Below are positions 17,251 to 25,133 of a stretch of 64,000 bases of DNA, piece by piece. The first letter of the stretch is position 1; each line of letters opens with the position of its first letter. The translations under genes were made by a program, and so were the position numbers. Below the pieces are notes generated by a model. It was not told the DNA's origin. It worked only from the letters and a program-made list of their open reading frames with translations, and did not search any database. This DNA comes from Parapedobacter flavus (GTDB taxonomy: Bacteria; Bacteroidota; Bacteroidia; Sphingobacteriales; Sphingobacteriaceae), in the NCBI RefSeq assembly GCF_035818675.1, contig NZ_JAYKZZ010000004.1, positions 186,001 to 250,000 of the forward strand, written 5' to 3'.

Positions 17251-18142
17251 ATGATCGCGGGTGGTATTGCGTAATCACGGATTGCAGGTATTGACGGTCC
17301 ACATGGGTATATATTTCAGTGGTGGTGATGCTTTCGTGGCCCAGCATGTCTTGCACAGCGCGCAGGTCGGCACCGCCCTCCACGAGGTGGCTGGCGAACG
17401 AGTGGCGGAAGGTATGGGGGCTGATTTTCTTTTTCAGGCCGATTTTGGTAGCAAGGTCCCGGATGATGATGAAGACCATCACCCGCGTAAGTGGTGCACC
17501 CCGCCGGTTGAGGAAGACGAAATCTTCTTTTCCCGCTTTGATTTTCTGGTGTACCCGAACTTCATTCAGGTAAATGCGTAGGAATTTGATGGCTTGGCTT
17601 CCAATAGGCACGAGCCGTTCTTTGCTTCCCTTGCCCTCCACTTTGATGAATTCCACGTCGAGAGACAGGTTGGATATTTTGAGCCCGACCAGTTCGCTCA
17701 CGCGCAGGCCACAACCGTAGAGCACCTCCAGCATGGTCTTGTTGCGCATGCCCTCGGGTGTAGATAGGTCGTTGGCATCGATAAGCTGTTCGATTTCCTG
17801 GATGTTCAACACATCGGGTATTTTGCGGGCTAGGCGGGGAGTTTCGATCAATGCGGTGGGGTTTTCGAGCAGATCGTGTTCGAGGCTCATGAATAGGTAG
17901 AATGTTTTGATGCCCGAGAGGATACGTGCTTGGCTTGTGGCGGACAGGCCGAAGCCATTTATCCATATCAAAAAATCCTGTACGTGGTTCGGGGCAATGT
18001 CCTTGGGCAAGATGCCCTGCGGGTCGGCAAACTGTTGGAGTTTGACGATGTCGTTGAGGTAGGCCTCCACGGTGTTTGCCGCCATTGCTCGCTCCAATTG
18101 GAGATAGTTTTTGAAGTCACCGATCGCGGATTTCCAATTCAT
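17249..18142 (-). CDS. xerD: site-specific tyrosine recombinase XerD
   Basis: Resolves chromosome dimers at dif together with XerC. 297 residues from the ATG at 18142 (MNWKSAIGDF). The upstream in-frame start at 18190 lies beyond the predicted transcription start. N-terminal SAM-like DNA-binding domain at 1-90, catalytic domain after. Catalytic residues are visible: Arg in YGCGLRVSELVGL, Lys in EGKGSKERLVPI, His-x-x-Arg in PHTFRHSFASHLVEGGADLR, His in DMLGHESITTTEIYTHVD with the nucleophile Tyr. No mobile-element features nearby, so this is the housekeeping copy. Confidence 0.92.
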   Translation of the reverse strand: MNWKSAIGDFKNYLQLERAMAANTVEAYLNDIVKLQQFADPQGILPKDIAPNHVQDFLIWINGFGLSATSQARILSGIKTFYLFMSLEHDLLENPTALIETPRLARKIPDVLNIQEIEQLIDANDLSTPEGMRNKTMLEVLYGCGLRVSELVGLKISNLSLDVEFIKVEGKGSKERLVPIGSQAIKFLRIYLNEVRVHQKIKAGKEDFVFLNRRGAPLTRVMVFIIIRDLATKIGLKKKISPHTFRHSFASHLVEGGADLRAVQDMLGHESITTTEIYTHVDRQYLQSVITQYHPRS

Positions 18143-18179
18143 TCGTATGTGCCCGCATAAAAAACAAACGGGGTATCGG

Positions 18180-18187
18180 CAAATATA
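18180..18187 (-). promoter_or_regulatory. -7 promoter box TATATTTG for xerD
   Basis: Exact TAnnTTTG on the minus strand, predicting a leader of about 33 nt. It lies back-to-back with the mscS box, giving a compact divergent promoter. Confidence 0.55.
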
Positions 18188-18197
18188 CAATATTCAC

Positions 18198-18205
18198 TAA
18201 CTTTA
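18198..18205 (+). promoter_or_regulatory. -7 promoter box (TAACTTTA) for the MscS channel
   Basis: Seven of eight positions of TAnnTTTG match (last base A). The predicted transcription start is about 2 nt before the ATG at 18212. Confidence 0.4.
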
Positions 18206-18211
18206 CGTCCT

Positions 18212-19039
18212 ATGGAAAAGATAGAGGTTGCCGTAGACCGTATCATCGAGGCGGTATTGTCGCGTGTACCCAGCATTGTGCTGGGCATATTGATATTGAT
18301 TGCCGGCAGCTGGTTGATCCGATTGATTCTCCGCATTATCCGGAAGCGGTTCGAACGGCGCAGCGTTGACCTGTCACTGCGCGATTTCGTGGCGAGCATC
18401 GTCAAGTTTATCCTATATACCATGCTCATCCTCAGTGTGGCGTCGATGGTGGGTCTCCAAACCACATCGTTTGTGGCGGTACTGGGTGCGGCGAGCCTCT
18501 CCATCGGGTTGGCGTTGCAGGGCAGCCTGTCCAATTTTGCAGGCGGTGTATTGATTTTAGTGTTCCGGCCTTTCCGCGTGGGCGATTACGTGAGCAGTGC
18601 ATCCGGCGCAGCGGGTACCATTGAAAAGATCGACATCCTTTATACCACTATGCGAACGTCTGACGGGATTGCCGTCTTTGCGCCGAATGGGCCGCTGGCC
18701 AATACCGTGATTACAAACTACTCCAGCATCACCAAGCGCCGGCTTGAGTATAAAATCGGCATTGCCTACGAGTCTAATATCAAAGAAGCGCGCGAGGTGA
18801 TTCTCAAGGTGCTGAACGATGATTACCGCATTATGGGCACGCCGAAGCCGGAGGTGCGTGTTTCGGAATTGGCCGATAGTGCGGTTAACCTGGTGATCTG
18901 GGCGTGGGCACCGAAAGATAAGTTTTGGGAGGCCTATTACGAAAACTTTGAGCGTATTAAGTTGGCACTCGACGCCAATAACATTACCATCCCTTATCCG
19001 CAGCAGGAGATGCGTATTGTCAACCGCGAAGCGCCATGA
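18212..19039 (+). CDS. small-conductance mechanosensitive channel (MscS family)
   Basis: Inner-membrane channel opened by membrane tension, protecting against hypo-osmotic shock. 275 residues, close to E. coli MscS (286): TM1 at about 18-40, TM2 at 55-75, and the pore helix TM3 with the Gly/Ala packing pattern AVLGAASLSIGLALQGSLSN at 90-110, then the beta domain (FRPFRVGDYV) and the C-terminal cytoplasmic vestibule. The 3' end overlaps the converging riboflavin synthase gene by 20 bp. Confidence 0.92.
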   Translation: MEKIEVAVDRIIEAVLSRVPSIVLGILILIAGSWLIRLILRIIRKRFERRSVDLSLRDFVASIVKFILYTMLILSVASMVGLQTTSFVAVLGAASLSIGLALQGSLSNFAGGVLILVFRPFRVGDYVSSASGAAGTIEKIDILYTTMRTSDGIAVFAPNGPLANTVITNYSSITKRRLEYKIGIAYESNIKEAREVILKVLNDDYRIMGTPKPEVRVSELADSAVNLVIWAWAPKDKFWEAYYENFERIKLALDANNITIPYPQQEMRIVNREAP

Positions 19040-19610
19040 TCCGTGACACGTACTTGCCGATGACATCGAATTCGAGGTTTACCGTGTCGCCTACCTTCAC
19101 TTTGTTGAGGTTCGTATGTTCGAGGGTATAGGGGATAATCGCTACGGAAAACCGATCGGCTTGCGAATCGACCACCGTTAAACTGATGCCATTGACCGTA
19201 ATAGATCCCTTTTCTACCGTGATGTTGCCTTGCCCTCGGTCATATTGGAAGGTATAAAGCCAGCTGCCTTGCTGATCCGCGATCGATACACACTGCGCGG
19301 TCTGGTCTACATGCCCTTGCACGATATGGCCATCCAGTCGGTCGCCCACTTTGGTACATCGCTCCAGGTTGACCGTACTCCCCACCTGCAGGGCGCTTAA
19401 GTTACTCTTCTGGAGGGTTTCGGCGATAGCCGTAACGGTATGCTCGCCCGGCGATAGGGCGACCACGGTAAGGCAGACGCCATTGTGCGAGACGCTCTGG
19501 TCGATTTTCAGCTCGTCCGATAGGGTGGAGGCCACCGTGATATGGAGGTTACCCGCTTCCTGACGAAGATGGGTGACATTGCCTAGCGTTTCGATGATGC
19601 CTGTGAACAT
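19020..19610 (-). CDS. ribE: riboflavin synthase (alpha subunit)
   Basis: Last step of riboflavin synthesis: dismutation of two 6,7-dimethyl-8-ribityllumazine molecules. 196 residues with two tandem lumazine-binding barrels, opening MFTGIIETLGNV and repeating the motif as SHNGVCLTVV and TVNGISLTVV. The start at 19610 is fixed by MFTGII, the universal N-terminus. The extension to 19679 is repeat sequence. An unusual octamer array fills the mRNA leader, and no FMN riboswitch was seen. Confidence 0.94.
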   Translation of the reverse strand: MFTGIIETLGNVTHLRQEAGNLHITVASTLSDELKIDQSVSHNGVCLTVVALSPGEHTVTAIAETLQKSNLSALQVGSTVNLERCTKVGDRLDGHIVQGHVDQTAQCVSIADQQGSWLYTFQYDRGQGNITVEKGSITVNGISLTVVDSQADRFSVAIIPYTLEHTNLNKVKVGDTVNLEFDVIGKYVSRIMALRG

Positions 19611-19666
19611 GGTGAGCGAGTGAGTGTGTGAGCAAGTGAGTTTGTGAACGTGTGAGCTTGTAACGG
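19611..19666 (-). repeat. octamer tandem array in the ribE leader
   Basis: Seven consecutive 8-bp units (six clear, one decayed), written on the + strand as xGTGAGxx, for example AGTGAGTG, TGTGAGCA, AGTGAGTT. On the mRNA the units read like GCTCACAC and ACTCACTT. The array ends at the base before the start codon and fills about 56 of the 62 nt predicted leader. The mRNA leader is therefore G-poor and should be unstructured. Confidence 0.75.
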
Positions 19667-19676
19667 TCTCCGTATG

Positions 19677-19684
19677 CAAAGATA
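19677..19684 (-). promoter_or_regulatory. -7 promoter box TATCTTTG for ribE
   Basis: Exact TAnnTTTG on the minus strand between lnt and ribE. Predicted transcription start is about 19672, upstream of the octamer array. Confidence 0.55.
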
Positions 19685-19688
19685 GCGA

Positions 19689-21305
19689 TTACTTTTTTCG
19701 CCTTACAAGGGCAAGCAAGATCAGGAAAGCAAACCCGGCACTGCCGGCAATCCCGGCGTAGGCCAGGTAGTCACCTGTAGATACATAGAACGTGATTTCC
19801 TCGTTGAGGTTGATGTCTTGTTTAAGCGCGGTGGATGTCCACCATGCCGTCCGTTGCACCACATCGCCCCGTTGGTTGATGAATGCGGAAATACCCGTAT
19901 TGGCCGATCGTGCCACCCAACGCCGCGTTTCGATGGCGCGCAGTTTGGCATAGGCTAAATGCTGATCTTTCCCCGCGGTATCGCCCCACCAGCCATCGTT
20001 GGTGACGATAGCAATGAACTGCGCCCCCTCGCGTATGTATTCGGCCACGTAATTACCCCATATCGATTCGTAACAGATAACGGGTGCGGCACCGATGCCA
20101 CTTTGCGAGTAGAAAACCGATGGCTTGTCCTGGCTGCCATAGCCGCCCGTGGTGCCTCCAAAGCCGGCGAAAAGTGGCTTCAGGAATCCCAGTGCCCCGG
20201 CAAAAGGAAATTGTTCGGCACCGGCCACCAGCTTGGACTTGTGGTAGAATTGGAGTTTGGCCGAATTTTCGATCAGCACGGCCGAATTGAAGGCATCGTA
20301 ATAGACACCGTCGTATGCGCGTGCCGTGGGTGTCCGTTGGTCGCTATAAACCCGATAACCCTCGATGCCCGAGAGGACATTCCCGTTTTTATACTGCTGT
20401 AAAAATTGCTGGATACGGAAGAACGCGGGGTGTTCATAAAAGCGGTCTTCATCGAAGCCGCCTTGCCTGGCGATAGCCGTTTCCGGCCAGATGAAAAACT
20501 CGGTGTTCGGCTGGGCGACCGAATCCGACAGCCGGATGAGGTTGTCTATCTGTTGTTCGGGTGTAATAAAAGTGAATTTGCCATAGGGGTCCACGTTCGG
20601 CTGCACCACCACTACGTTCGATGGGTTTTGGTGTTCCTCGTAGTTGGAATAGCGGTATAAAGACCATGTTGAAGGTATGCCAATGAGGAGCACGAGTCCG
20701 CCCAGCAGCTTATAGCGGTGTGCCGGTCGGAAGCCGTCCTTGGCCGATAAGATAATCAGGAAGAGCAGGATGTTGCTCGCCCATATCCACACGGTACCGC
20801 CGTATATGCCGGTATATTCATACCACTGCACCAGCTGGTGTGTGCCGGCAAATCCGTTGCCCAGGGTCATCCACGGGAAAGATAGGTCCCAACTTTGGTG
20901 CAGGTATTCGTAGGCGATCCAGAAGGAAGCCAGTCCGGCCAATGACCATCCGATGGCATGGCGTTTACGCAATTGGTAATACAGCCGGAAGGCTAAGGCC
21001 ATCAATAAGGCGGCTAGTCCAAAAGGGATCAATGAAACAAATGCCGCTGCATATACCGGCATAATGGCGTTCATGGCGTTGAATACCCAATAAATGGAGG
21101 CCGTGTTCCACAGGAGGGCAGTGAGCCCGCCAAGCAGGAACACTTTACGGCCTTTGCGGCGGTAATCGCCCCGCATCACCGTTTCGAGCGCCAGCAGCAG
21201 CGGCACAAAGGCCACCCATAGCAGGGGCGAAGTATAAGAGAATGGTGGCCATGCCAACCACAGCAAGAATGCACTCAGTAGGGCCAATAAATAGTTTTTT
21301 TTCAC
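19689..21305 (-). CDS. lnt: apolipoprotein N-acyltransferase
   Basis: Adds the third acyl chain to lipoproteins at the periplasmic face of the inner membrane. 538 residues: five or six N-terminal membrane segments (to about residue 215), then a nitrilase-fold domain, and a C-terminal membrane helix (AYAGIAGSAGFAFLILLALV). The catalytic triad is visible as Glu in FIWPETAIA, Lys in YHKSKLVAGAEQFPF and Cys in APVICYESIWG. It begins 2 bp after the PH/SHOCT gene stop, so the two are probably co-transcribed. Confidence 0.93.
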   Translation of the reverse strand: MKKNYLLALLSAFLLWLAWPPFSYTSPLLWVAFVPLLLALETVMRGDYRRKGRKVFLLGGLTALLWNTASIYWVFNAMNAIMPVYAAAFVSLIPFGLAALLMALAFRLYYQLRKRHAIGWSLAGLASFWIAYEYLHQSWDLSFPWMTLGNGFAGTHQLVQWYEYTGIYGGTVWIWASNILLFLIILSAKDGFRPAHRYKLLGGLVLLIGIPSTWSLYRYSNYEEHQNPSNVVVVQPNVDPYGKFTFITPEQQIDNLIRLSDSVAQPNTEFFIWPETAIARQGGFDEDRFYEHPAFFRIQQFLQQYKNGNVLSGIEGYRVYSDQRTPTARAYDGVYYDAFNSAVLIENSAKLQFYHKSKLVAGAEQFPFAGALGFLKPLFAGFGGTTGGYGSQDKPSVFYSQSGIGAAPVICYESIWGNYVAEYIREGAQFIAIVTNDGWWGDTAGKDQHLAYAKLRAIETRRWVARSANTGISAFINQRGDVVQRTAWWTSTALKQDINLNEEITFYVSTGDYLAYAGIAGSAGFAFLILLALVRRKK

Positions 21306-21307
21306 GG

Positions 21308-21856
21308 TTACAGTTGGGATAACAGTTCGTTTTTCTTGTTTTCGTATTCGGCTTCGGTAATCAATTCACGCTCAAACAACGTTTTAAGTTTTTTGAGTTT
21401 GATGGTGAGCTCATCGGCGGGGTCGGCTGCGTCCTGTAAGATGGGCATCTCTGTGCCATCTGTGTTTGATGGTGACTGCAGCGCTGCCATACCCGCCCGG
21501 TACAACTTGCGCACTTGGTCTTTGGGGACGTAAGCCATGGTGAGGGTTTCGCCGTCGTGCTTGGTAAACGTTACCTGGCTGCCCAAGATACCCTCTTTGA
21601 AAGATAAGTCTTCGATGTCTTGCCAGTTCACGATGTCAAAGTGGGTCGCTAGGCCCCACTTGGTCGACTTGCAAATGAATACCCGCTTATTGGTGAGGGC
21701 GATGCTATTGGGAAATAAGGTAATCGCCGGTTTTTTCTGCACGGCGATGTAGGTAACCTCCTCACTCGCTGAAGCCAGCATATCCTGCAGCTTAAGGAGC
21801 AGTTTCTCCACCACTATAGGGTCTTGACCGTCGTTGATGTATTGGTCGATGTGCAT
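21308..21856 (-). CDS. PH-domain (bPH/YokE-like) protein with C-terminal SHOCT motif
   Basis: 182 residues. Residues 35-125 form a bacterial PH-like fold (ITLFPNSIALTNKRVFICKS, QVTFTKHDGETLTMAYVP). The last 35 residues, KLKTLFERELITEAEYENKK and the Leu-Leu end, are a SHOCT short helical domain used for oligomerisation. No signal or membrane segment. The function is unassigned; such proteins are thought to be cytoplasmic adaptors. The start at 21856 is preferred; an in-frame alternative lies at 21892. Directly upstream of lnt. Confidence 0.75.
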   Translation of the reverse strand: MHIDQYINDGQDPIVVEKLLLKLQDMLASASEEVTYIAVQKKPAITLFPNSIALTNKRVFICKSTKWGLATHFDIVNWQDIEDLSFKEGILGSQVTFTKHDGETLTMAYVPKDQVRKLYRAGMAALQSPSNTDGTEMPILQDAADPADELTIKLKKLKTLFERELITEAEYENKKNELLSQL

Positions 21857-21946
21857 GCTAATTTTGGCACTAATATAGGAAAGATTTGTCATCCTCCGCT
21901 ATGCCTGCCCCCCAAAAAGGGGGGAGACGGGCGAACCTGTATACCT

Positions 21947-21954
21947 TACCTTTG
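21947..21954 (+). promoter_or_regulatory. -7 promoter box TACCTTTG before the crystallin-like gene
   Basis: Exact TAnnTTTG. The predicted transcription start, 21959, coincides with the first base of the hairpin at 21959-21974. Confidence 0.55.
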
Positions 21955-21958
21955 TTTT

Positions 21959-21974
21959 GCCCGCTACTGCGGGC
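21959..21974 (+). other. 5'-terminal mRNA hairpin
   Basis: GCCCGC TACT GCGGGC: a perfect 6-bp G/C stem with a 4-nt loop, predicted to be the extreme 5' end of the crystallin-like mRNA. A C6-A5-G6 hairpin (21908-21924) lies upstream of the promoter box. Confidence 0.5.
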
Positions 21975-22019
21975 AGGAGTTTCTACCTTTTTTATTTACC
22001 CATGTAAAACAACACGATT

Positions 22020-23504
22020 ATGTCAACATGCAATGTAACATTTCACAAAGACACCGACGACAAAAAAGGAACCGGTGCAACCAAAAACTACGACGGGCCG
22101 CAGTCCGTTGCTGATTTAAGTAAAGTGCTGTGGGAAGATACGACCTTCGATAACGATATGAAAGATGATATCAGTTGGATCGACACCCGCACTCAGACTT
22201 GGGTACGTGTGTATTCCAAGGCGAATTTCCAGGGGCGGACGGCATTGATCGGGCCTGACCAGCATGTCAGTATGAAAAAACTCCGGGATGAGAACAACGA
22301 AGATGACATGAACGACACCATCGAGAGTTTTCAGCTTTATGATCATAAGCCGGATGTCAATACCAGTAATATCGTTGCTAATTTGCTGGCCCTCTATCCG
22401 GCCTCCGAGCGCTCCACCAAAAACAATCGGTACGAGATTGAATGGTATGCGCAAGATTCGCAATACCGTATGTATGATCCCTCTATTAAGCTGGAAGGTG
22501 ATAAAGTGTCGTTTGTGATGGACCTCGACCATATCCAAGCCGAACAGGACGATCATGCTGTATTGAGTTTTAGCATGGACCTCAATGGTGGATTCGTAGA
22601 AAAGATACAAGTGTCGTATGATATCGCCGGTGCCACCCAGATACCGGAGTGGGCTATTAAGTTGATTGATGGGGCCATTGAAGTAGCAAAGTATGGTGCC
22701 ATCGCTATCGCCGATGGTGCGGTGATTGTCCTTACGGATGGGATAGGTGTGGTGGCTACCGTAGAGATAAATAGGCTAATCAAGTATACAGCACAGGGGC
22801 TTACGTTCTGTGTCGATCACCTCAATATTGTACTCGGGGCGGTGTTCAAATTTCAGAGCGATGGCGGCACAACCAATTTTCCGGCCATCGTATCGCACAG
22901 CATTGCCAGGCTCGTTCTTGCTTATTATCAGGAGTTGCACGGGCCTGATACCAACAAGCCGATCAGGTTCGAACAGCAGCGCTTCTTCAACGTGCTGGGA
23001 GCCCGGAGCTGGGATGAGTCGAAACATAATCCATTTGTGGAATTCATCGAGAAGGGGTACTCCTATCGCTCATATTACCCAGACAACACGTTTTTCTACG
23101 CTAGGGGCGGCGCATTGTCTTCCGTAAAAATCGATGCGATCACCGACAATAGAATGGACGACCACTTGGTGATACAGGCCGTTTTTGATCCGTATGGCAA
23201 GTTGTTTGCCGTTGCCGGATGTATCGATATTTTTTCGGTGAAGAACATTGAGGGCTATACCGCTCCTGCAAGTGGTGTATTTGTATACAATGCCGAGCGA
23301 AAGATAATCCACGTCACCCAAGGAGGCGAAGAGGTAACCGAAGTACAAGGGTATGGCTCGCTGGAAGAAGCCTATGCCGCCGGTCTGAAAGATGCGCTGA
23401 GGAAAACGGGGGTTGATTATGGAATTAACATGACCGACCGACAGATGACGCTGGTAGACGCCTCGGTGAAGGCCTTGGCGGCAATAGATGCGGCGATTGA
23501 GTAA
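22020..23504 (+). CDS. beta/gamma-crystallin-like protein with unknown C-terminal region
   Basis: 494 residues without a signal peptide. Residues 1-108 look like two Greek-key motifs of one beta/gamma-crystallin domain. The second has WVRVYSKANFQGRTALIGP and NDTIESFQLY, close to the calcium motif (N/D)(N/D)xx(S/T)S, with Glu102 in the Ser/Thr place. Residues 211-262 are strongly Ala/Ile/Gly-rich (KYGAIAIADGAVIVLTDGIG) and could be an amphipathic or membrane-inserting helix pair. Residues 280-494 match nothing I recognise. It stands alone between its own promoter and terminator. Function unknown. Confidence 0.65.
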   Translation: MSTCNVTFHKDTDDKKGTGATKNYDGPQSVADLSKVLWEDTTFDNDMKDDISWIDTRTQTWVRVYSKANFQGRTALIGPDQHVSMKKLRDENNEDDMNDTIESFQLYDHKPDVNTSNIVANLLALYPASERSTKNNRYEIEWYAQDSQYRMYDPSIKLEGDKVSFVMDLDHIQAEQDDHAVLSFSMDLNGGFVEKIQVSYDIAGATQIPEWAIKLIDGAIEVAKYGAIAIADGAVIVLTDGIGVVATVEINRLIKYTAQGLTFCVDHLNIVLGAVFKFQSDGGTTNFPAIVSHSIARLVLAYYQELHGPDTNKPIRFEQQRFFNVLGARSWDESKHNPFVEFIEKGYSYRSYYPDNTFFYARGGALSSVKIDAITDNRMDDHLVIQAVFDPYGKLFAVAGCIDIFSVKNIEGYTAPASGVFVYNAERKIIHVTQGGEEVTEVQGYGSLEEAYAAGLKDALRKTGVDYGINMTDRQMTLVDASVKALAAIDAAIE

Positions 23505-23535
23505 CCCAATCGACAATTAAAATAAGGAACATAAG

Positions 23536-23577
23536 GCCGGGAGCAAATGAGTAATCATTGGTTCCTGGCTTTTTTTG
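23536..23577 (+). terminator. rho-independent terminator of the crystallin-like gene
   Basis: A 15-bp stem with two imperfect pairs (left GCCGGGAGCAAATGA, right TCATTGGTTCCTGGC), loop GTAA, followed by seven T. Confidence 0.85.
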
Positions 23578-23630
23578 TTAGCTCGAACCGGATAGGGATT
23601 AGCTCAAACGCAAGACACATAGGCACCGCC

Positions 23631-23654
23631 GCAATCGTTACCGGTATCGATTGC
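23631..23654. promoter_or_regulatory. 24-bp palindromic operator upstream of the uronate operon
   Basis: Arms GCAATCG (23631-23637) and CGATTGC (23648-23654) flank the perfect 8-bp core TACCGGTA (23639-23646). Only one symmetric pair of bases breaks the 24-bp symmetry. The CG centre is typical of LacI-family operators. It lies about 120 bp before the first gene of the operon. Confidence 0.6.
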
Positions 23655-23775
23655 GTAGATTTTATTGCCGTTTATCTGTAATTTTCCGCGGAAAGACCTT
23701 AATATTGTGTTTGCGTAGTAGCCCATGGGTTAGTGTCTATGGAACTTAGTTAATCACCATTATAAAATCAAAAAG

Positions 23776-25119
23776 ATGAAATCATCAAACTCACGTCGAG
23801 AATTTATCAAAAAAGCTTCAGTAGGAGCTGGCGTTGTCGGACTGTCCGCCATGGGGTTCAGTGCGAAAAGCTACAGCAAGATTATTGGAGCCAATGACCG
23901 GGTAAGGGTGGGGATTGTGGGATTCTCCAACCGATTCCGAAGTTCGCTCTTTCCTTGTTTCATGAATCACGCGAAAGCCCAGAATTTCGAATTCGTAGCC
24001 GTCTCCGACCTTTGGAACAGGCGCCGTGACGAGGCCTATGCTTATGCGAAAGAGAAGGCGGGAATTGAAATTGCAAAATATCGGAATAATGATGAGCTCT
24101 TCCCGCGGAACGACGTGGACGCGGTCATCATCAGTACGGCCGATTTTCAACATGCACTGATAGCGGCGGAAGCGGTACGCCAAGGGAAGGACGTTTATGT
24201 GGAGAAGCCCCTGGCCGAAACGATGGAAGACGCCAAAGTAGTGCGGAAGGCAGTTGAGGAAACAGGGAAAATCCTACAGGTAGGGTCACAACGTCGTAGC
24301 GCGCCCAATTACATTGCGGCCAACGAGTATATCCGGTCGGGCAAATTTGGCGATATCAAAATGGTCGAAATGACCTGGAACGTAAACCAGCCCGGTCGCT
24401 GGCGGCTACCTCAATTGACGAAGGAAATCCGCGAACAGGATACCGACTGGAACCGCTTTCTGATGAACCGCCCGAAAGTGGCGTGGAACCCGCGGTATTA
24501 CCTCGAGTACCGGTTGTTCTGGCCTTATTCATCCGGGATTTTCGGCCAGTGGATGGCACACCAGATTGATACCGTGCATTGGTTTACCGGCCTGCCACAC
24601 CCCCGTAGCGTGGTGGCCAGCGGTGGCATATACCTCTGGAACGATGGTCGCACCAATCCAGATACGCTTACTGCAGTGATGGACTACGGACAGGCCAACG
24701 ACCCCACCAACGGATTTCAGGTGCGGTATTCGTCGCGATTTACTAACTCCGCCGGGGGGGTGAAGGAATTGTATTTTTCAAATGGAGGATCTTTGAACCT
24801 CGATACCAACGAAGTGACTTCGGAAGGTGGATTGACGCAGCGTATGGCCGATCAAATGGGAATGAAGGAAAATCTGCTGGATCCATTTACACTCTCGAAT
24901 GCCGCGAAAATCGAAACATCCGCAAATACCGGTGGCGACCCCATGACCTCGCTGCACATGCTCAACTGGATGGAGTGCGTGCGCAACCGCAAGACACCGA
25001 ATGCCGACGTGGTGGCCGGATACAACCATTCCGTCGCTAATATCATGGGGCACACGGCCTACGAAACCGGTAAACGGGTGACATTCGATGATGTGAAACA
25101 GGAAGTAGTAGTTTCTTAA
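23776..25119 (+). CDS. Gfo/Idh/MocA family oxidoreductase, Tat-exported
   Basis: 447 residues. The N-terminus has a twin-arginine motif (SRREFIKKA) and a hydrophobic stretch, so the folded, cofactor-loaded enzyme is probably exported to the periplasm. Then a Rossmann domain with the family signature VYVEKPLAET, and a C-terminal alpha/beta domain. The nucleotide-binding turn is unusual: G49-F-S51-N-R-F54 where GxGxxG is normal. Members oxidise or reduce sugars and sugar acids with NAD(P). First gene of an operon with a PmoA-family protein, uxaB and uxaC, suggesting a uronate-derived substrate. Confidence 0.88.
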   Translation: MKSSNSRREFIKKASVGAGVVGLSAMGFSAKSYSKIIGANDRVRVGIVGFSNRFRSSLFPCFMNHAKAQNFEFVAVSDLWNRRRDEAYAYAKEKAGIEIAKYRNNDELFPRNDVDAVIISTADFQHALIAAEAVRQGKDVYVEKPLAETMEDAKVVRKAVEETGKILQVGSQRRSAPNYIAANEYIRSGKFGDIKMVEMTWNVNQPGRWRLPQLTKEIREQDTDWNRFLMNRPKVAWNPRYYLEYRLFWPYSSGIFGQWMAHQIDTVHWFTGLPHPRSVVASGGIYLWNDGRTNPDTLTAVMDYGQANDPTNGFQVRYSSRFTNSAGGVKELYFSNGGSLNLDTNEVTSEGGLTQRMADQMGMKENLLDPFTLSNAAKIETSANTGGDPMTSLHMLNWMECVRNRKTPNADVVAGYNHSVANIMGHTAYETGKRVTFDDVKQEVVVS

Positions 25120-25133
25120 ATAGCGATTGATAG

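Noticed and set aside
17249..18142. xerD as an integrase of a mobile element
   Set aside because: Full XerD architecture, no attachment repeats, no cargo genes and ordinary base composition; it is the housekeeping recombinase.
19611..19688. FMN riboswitch upstream of ribE
   Set aside because: The leader is only about 62 nt and consists of octamer repeats; the conserved RFN junction sequences are absent.
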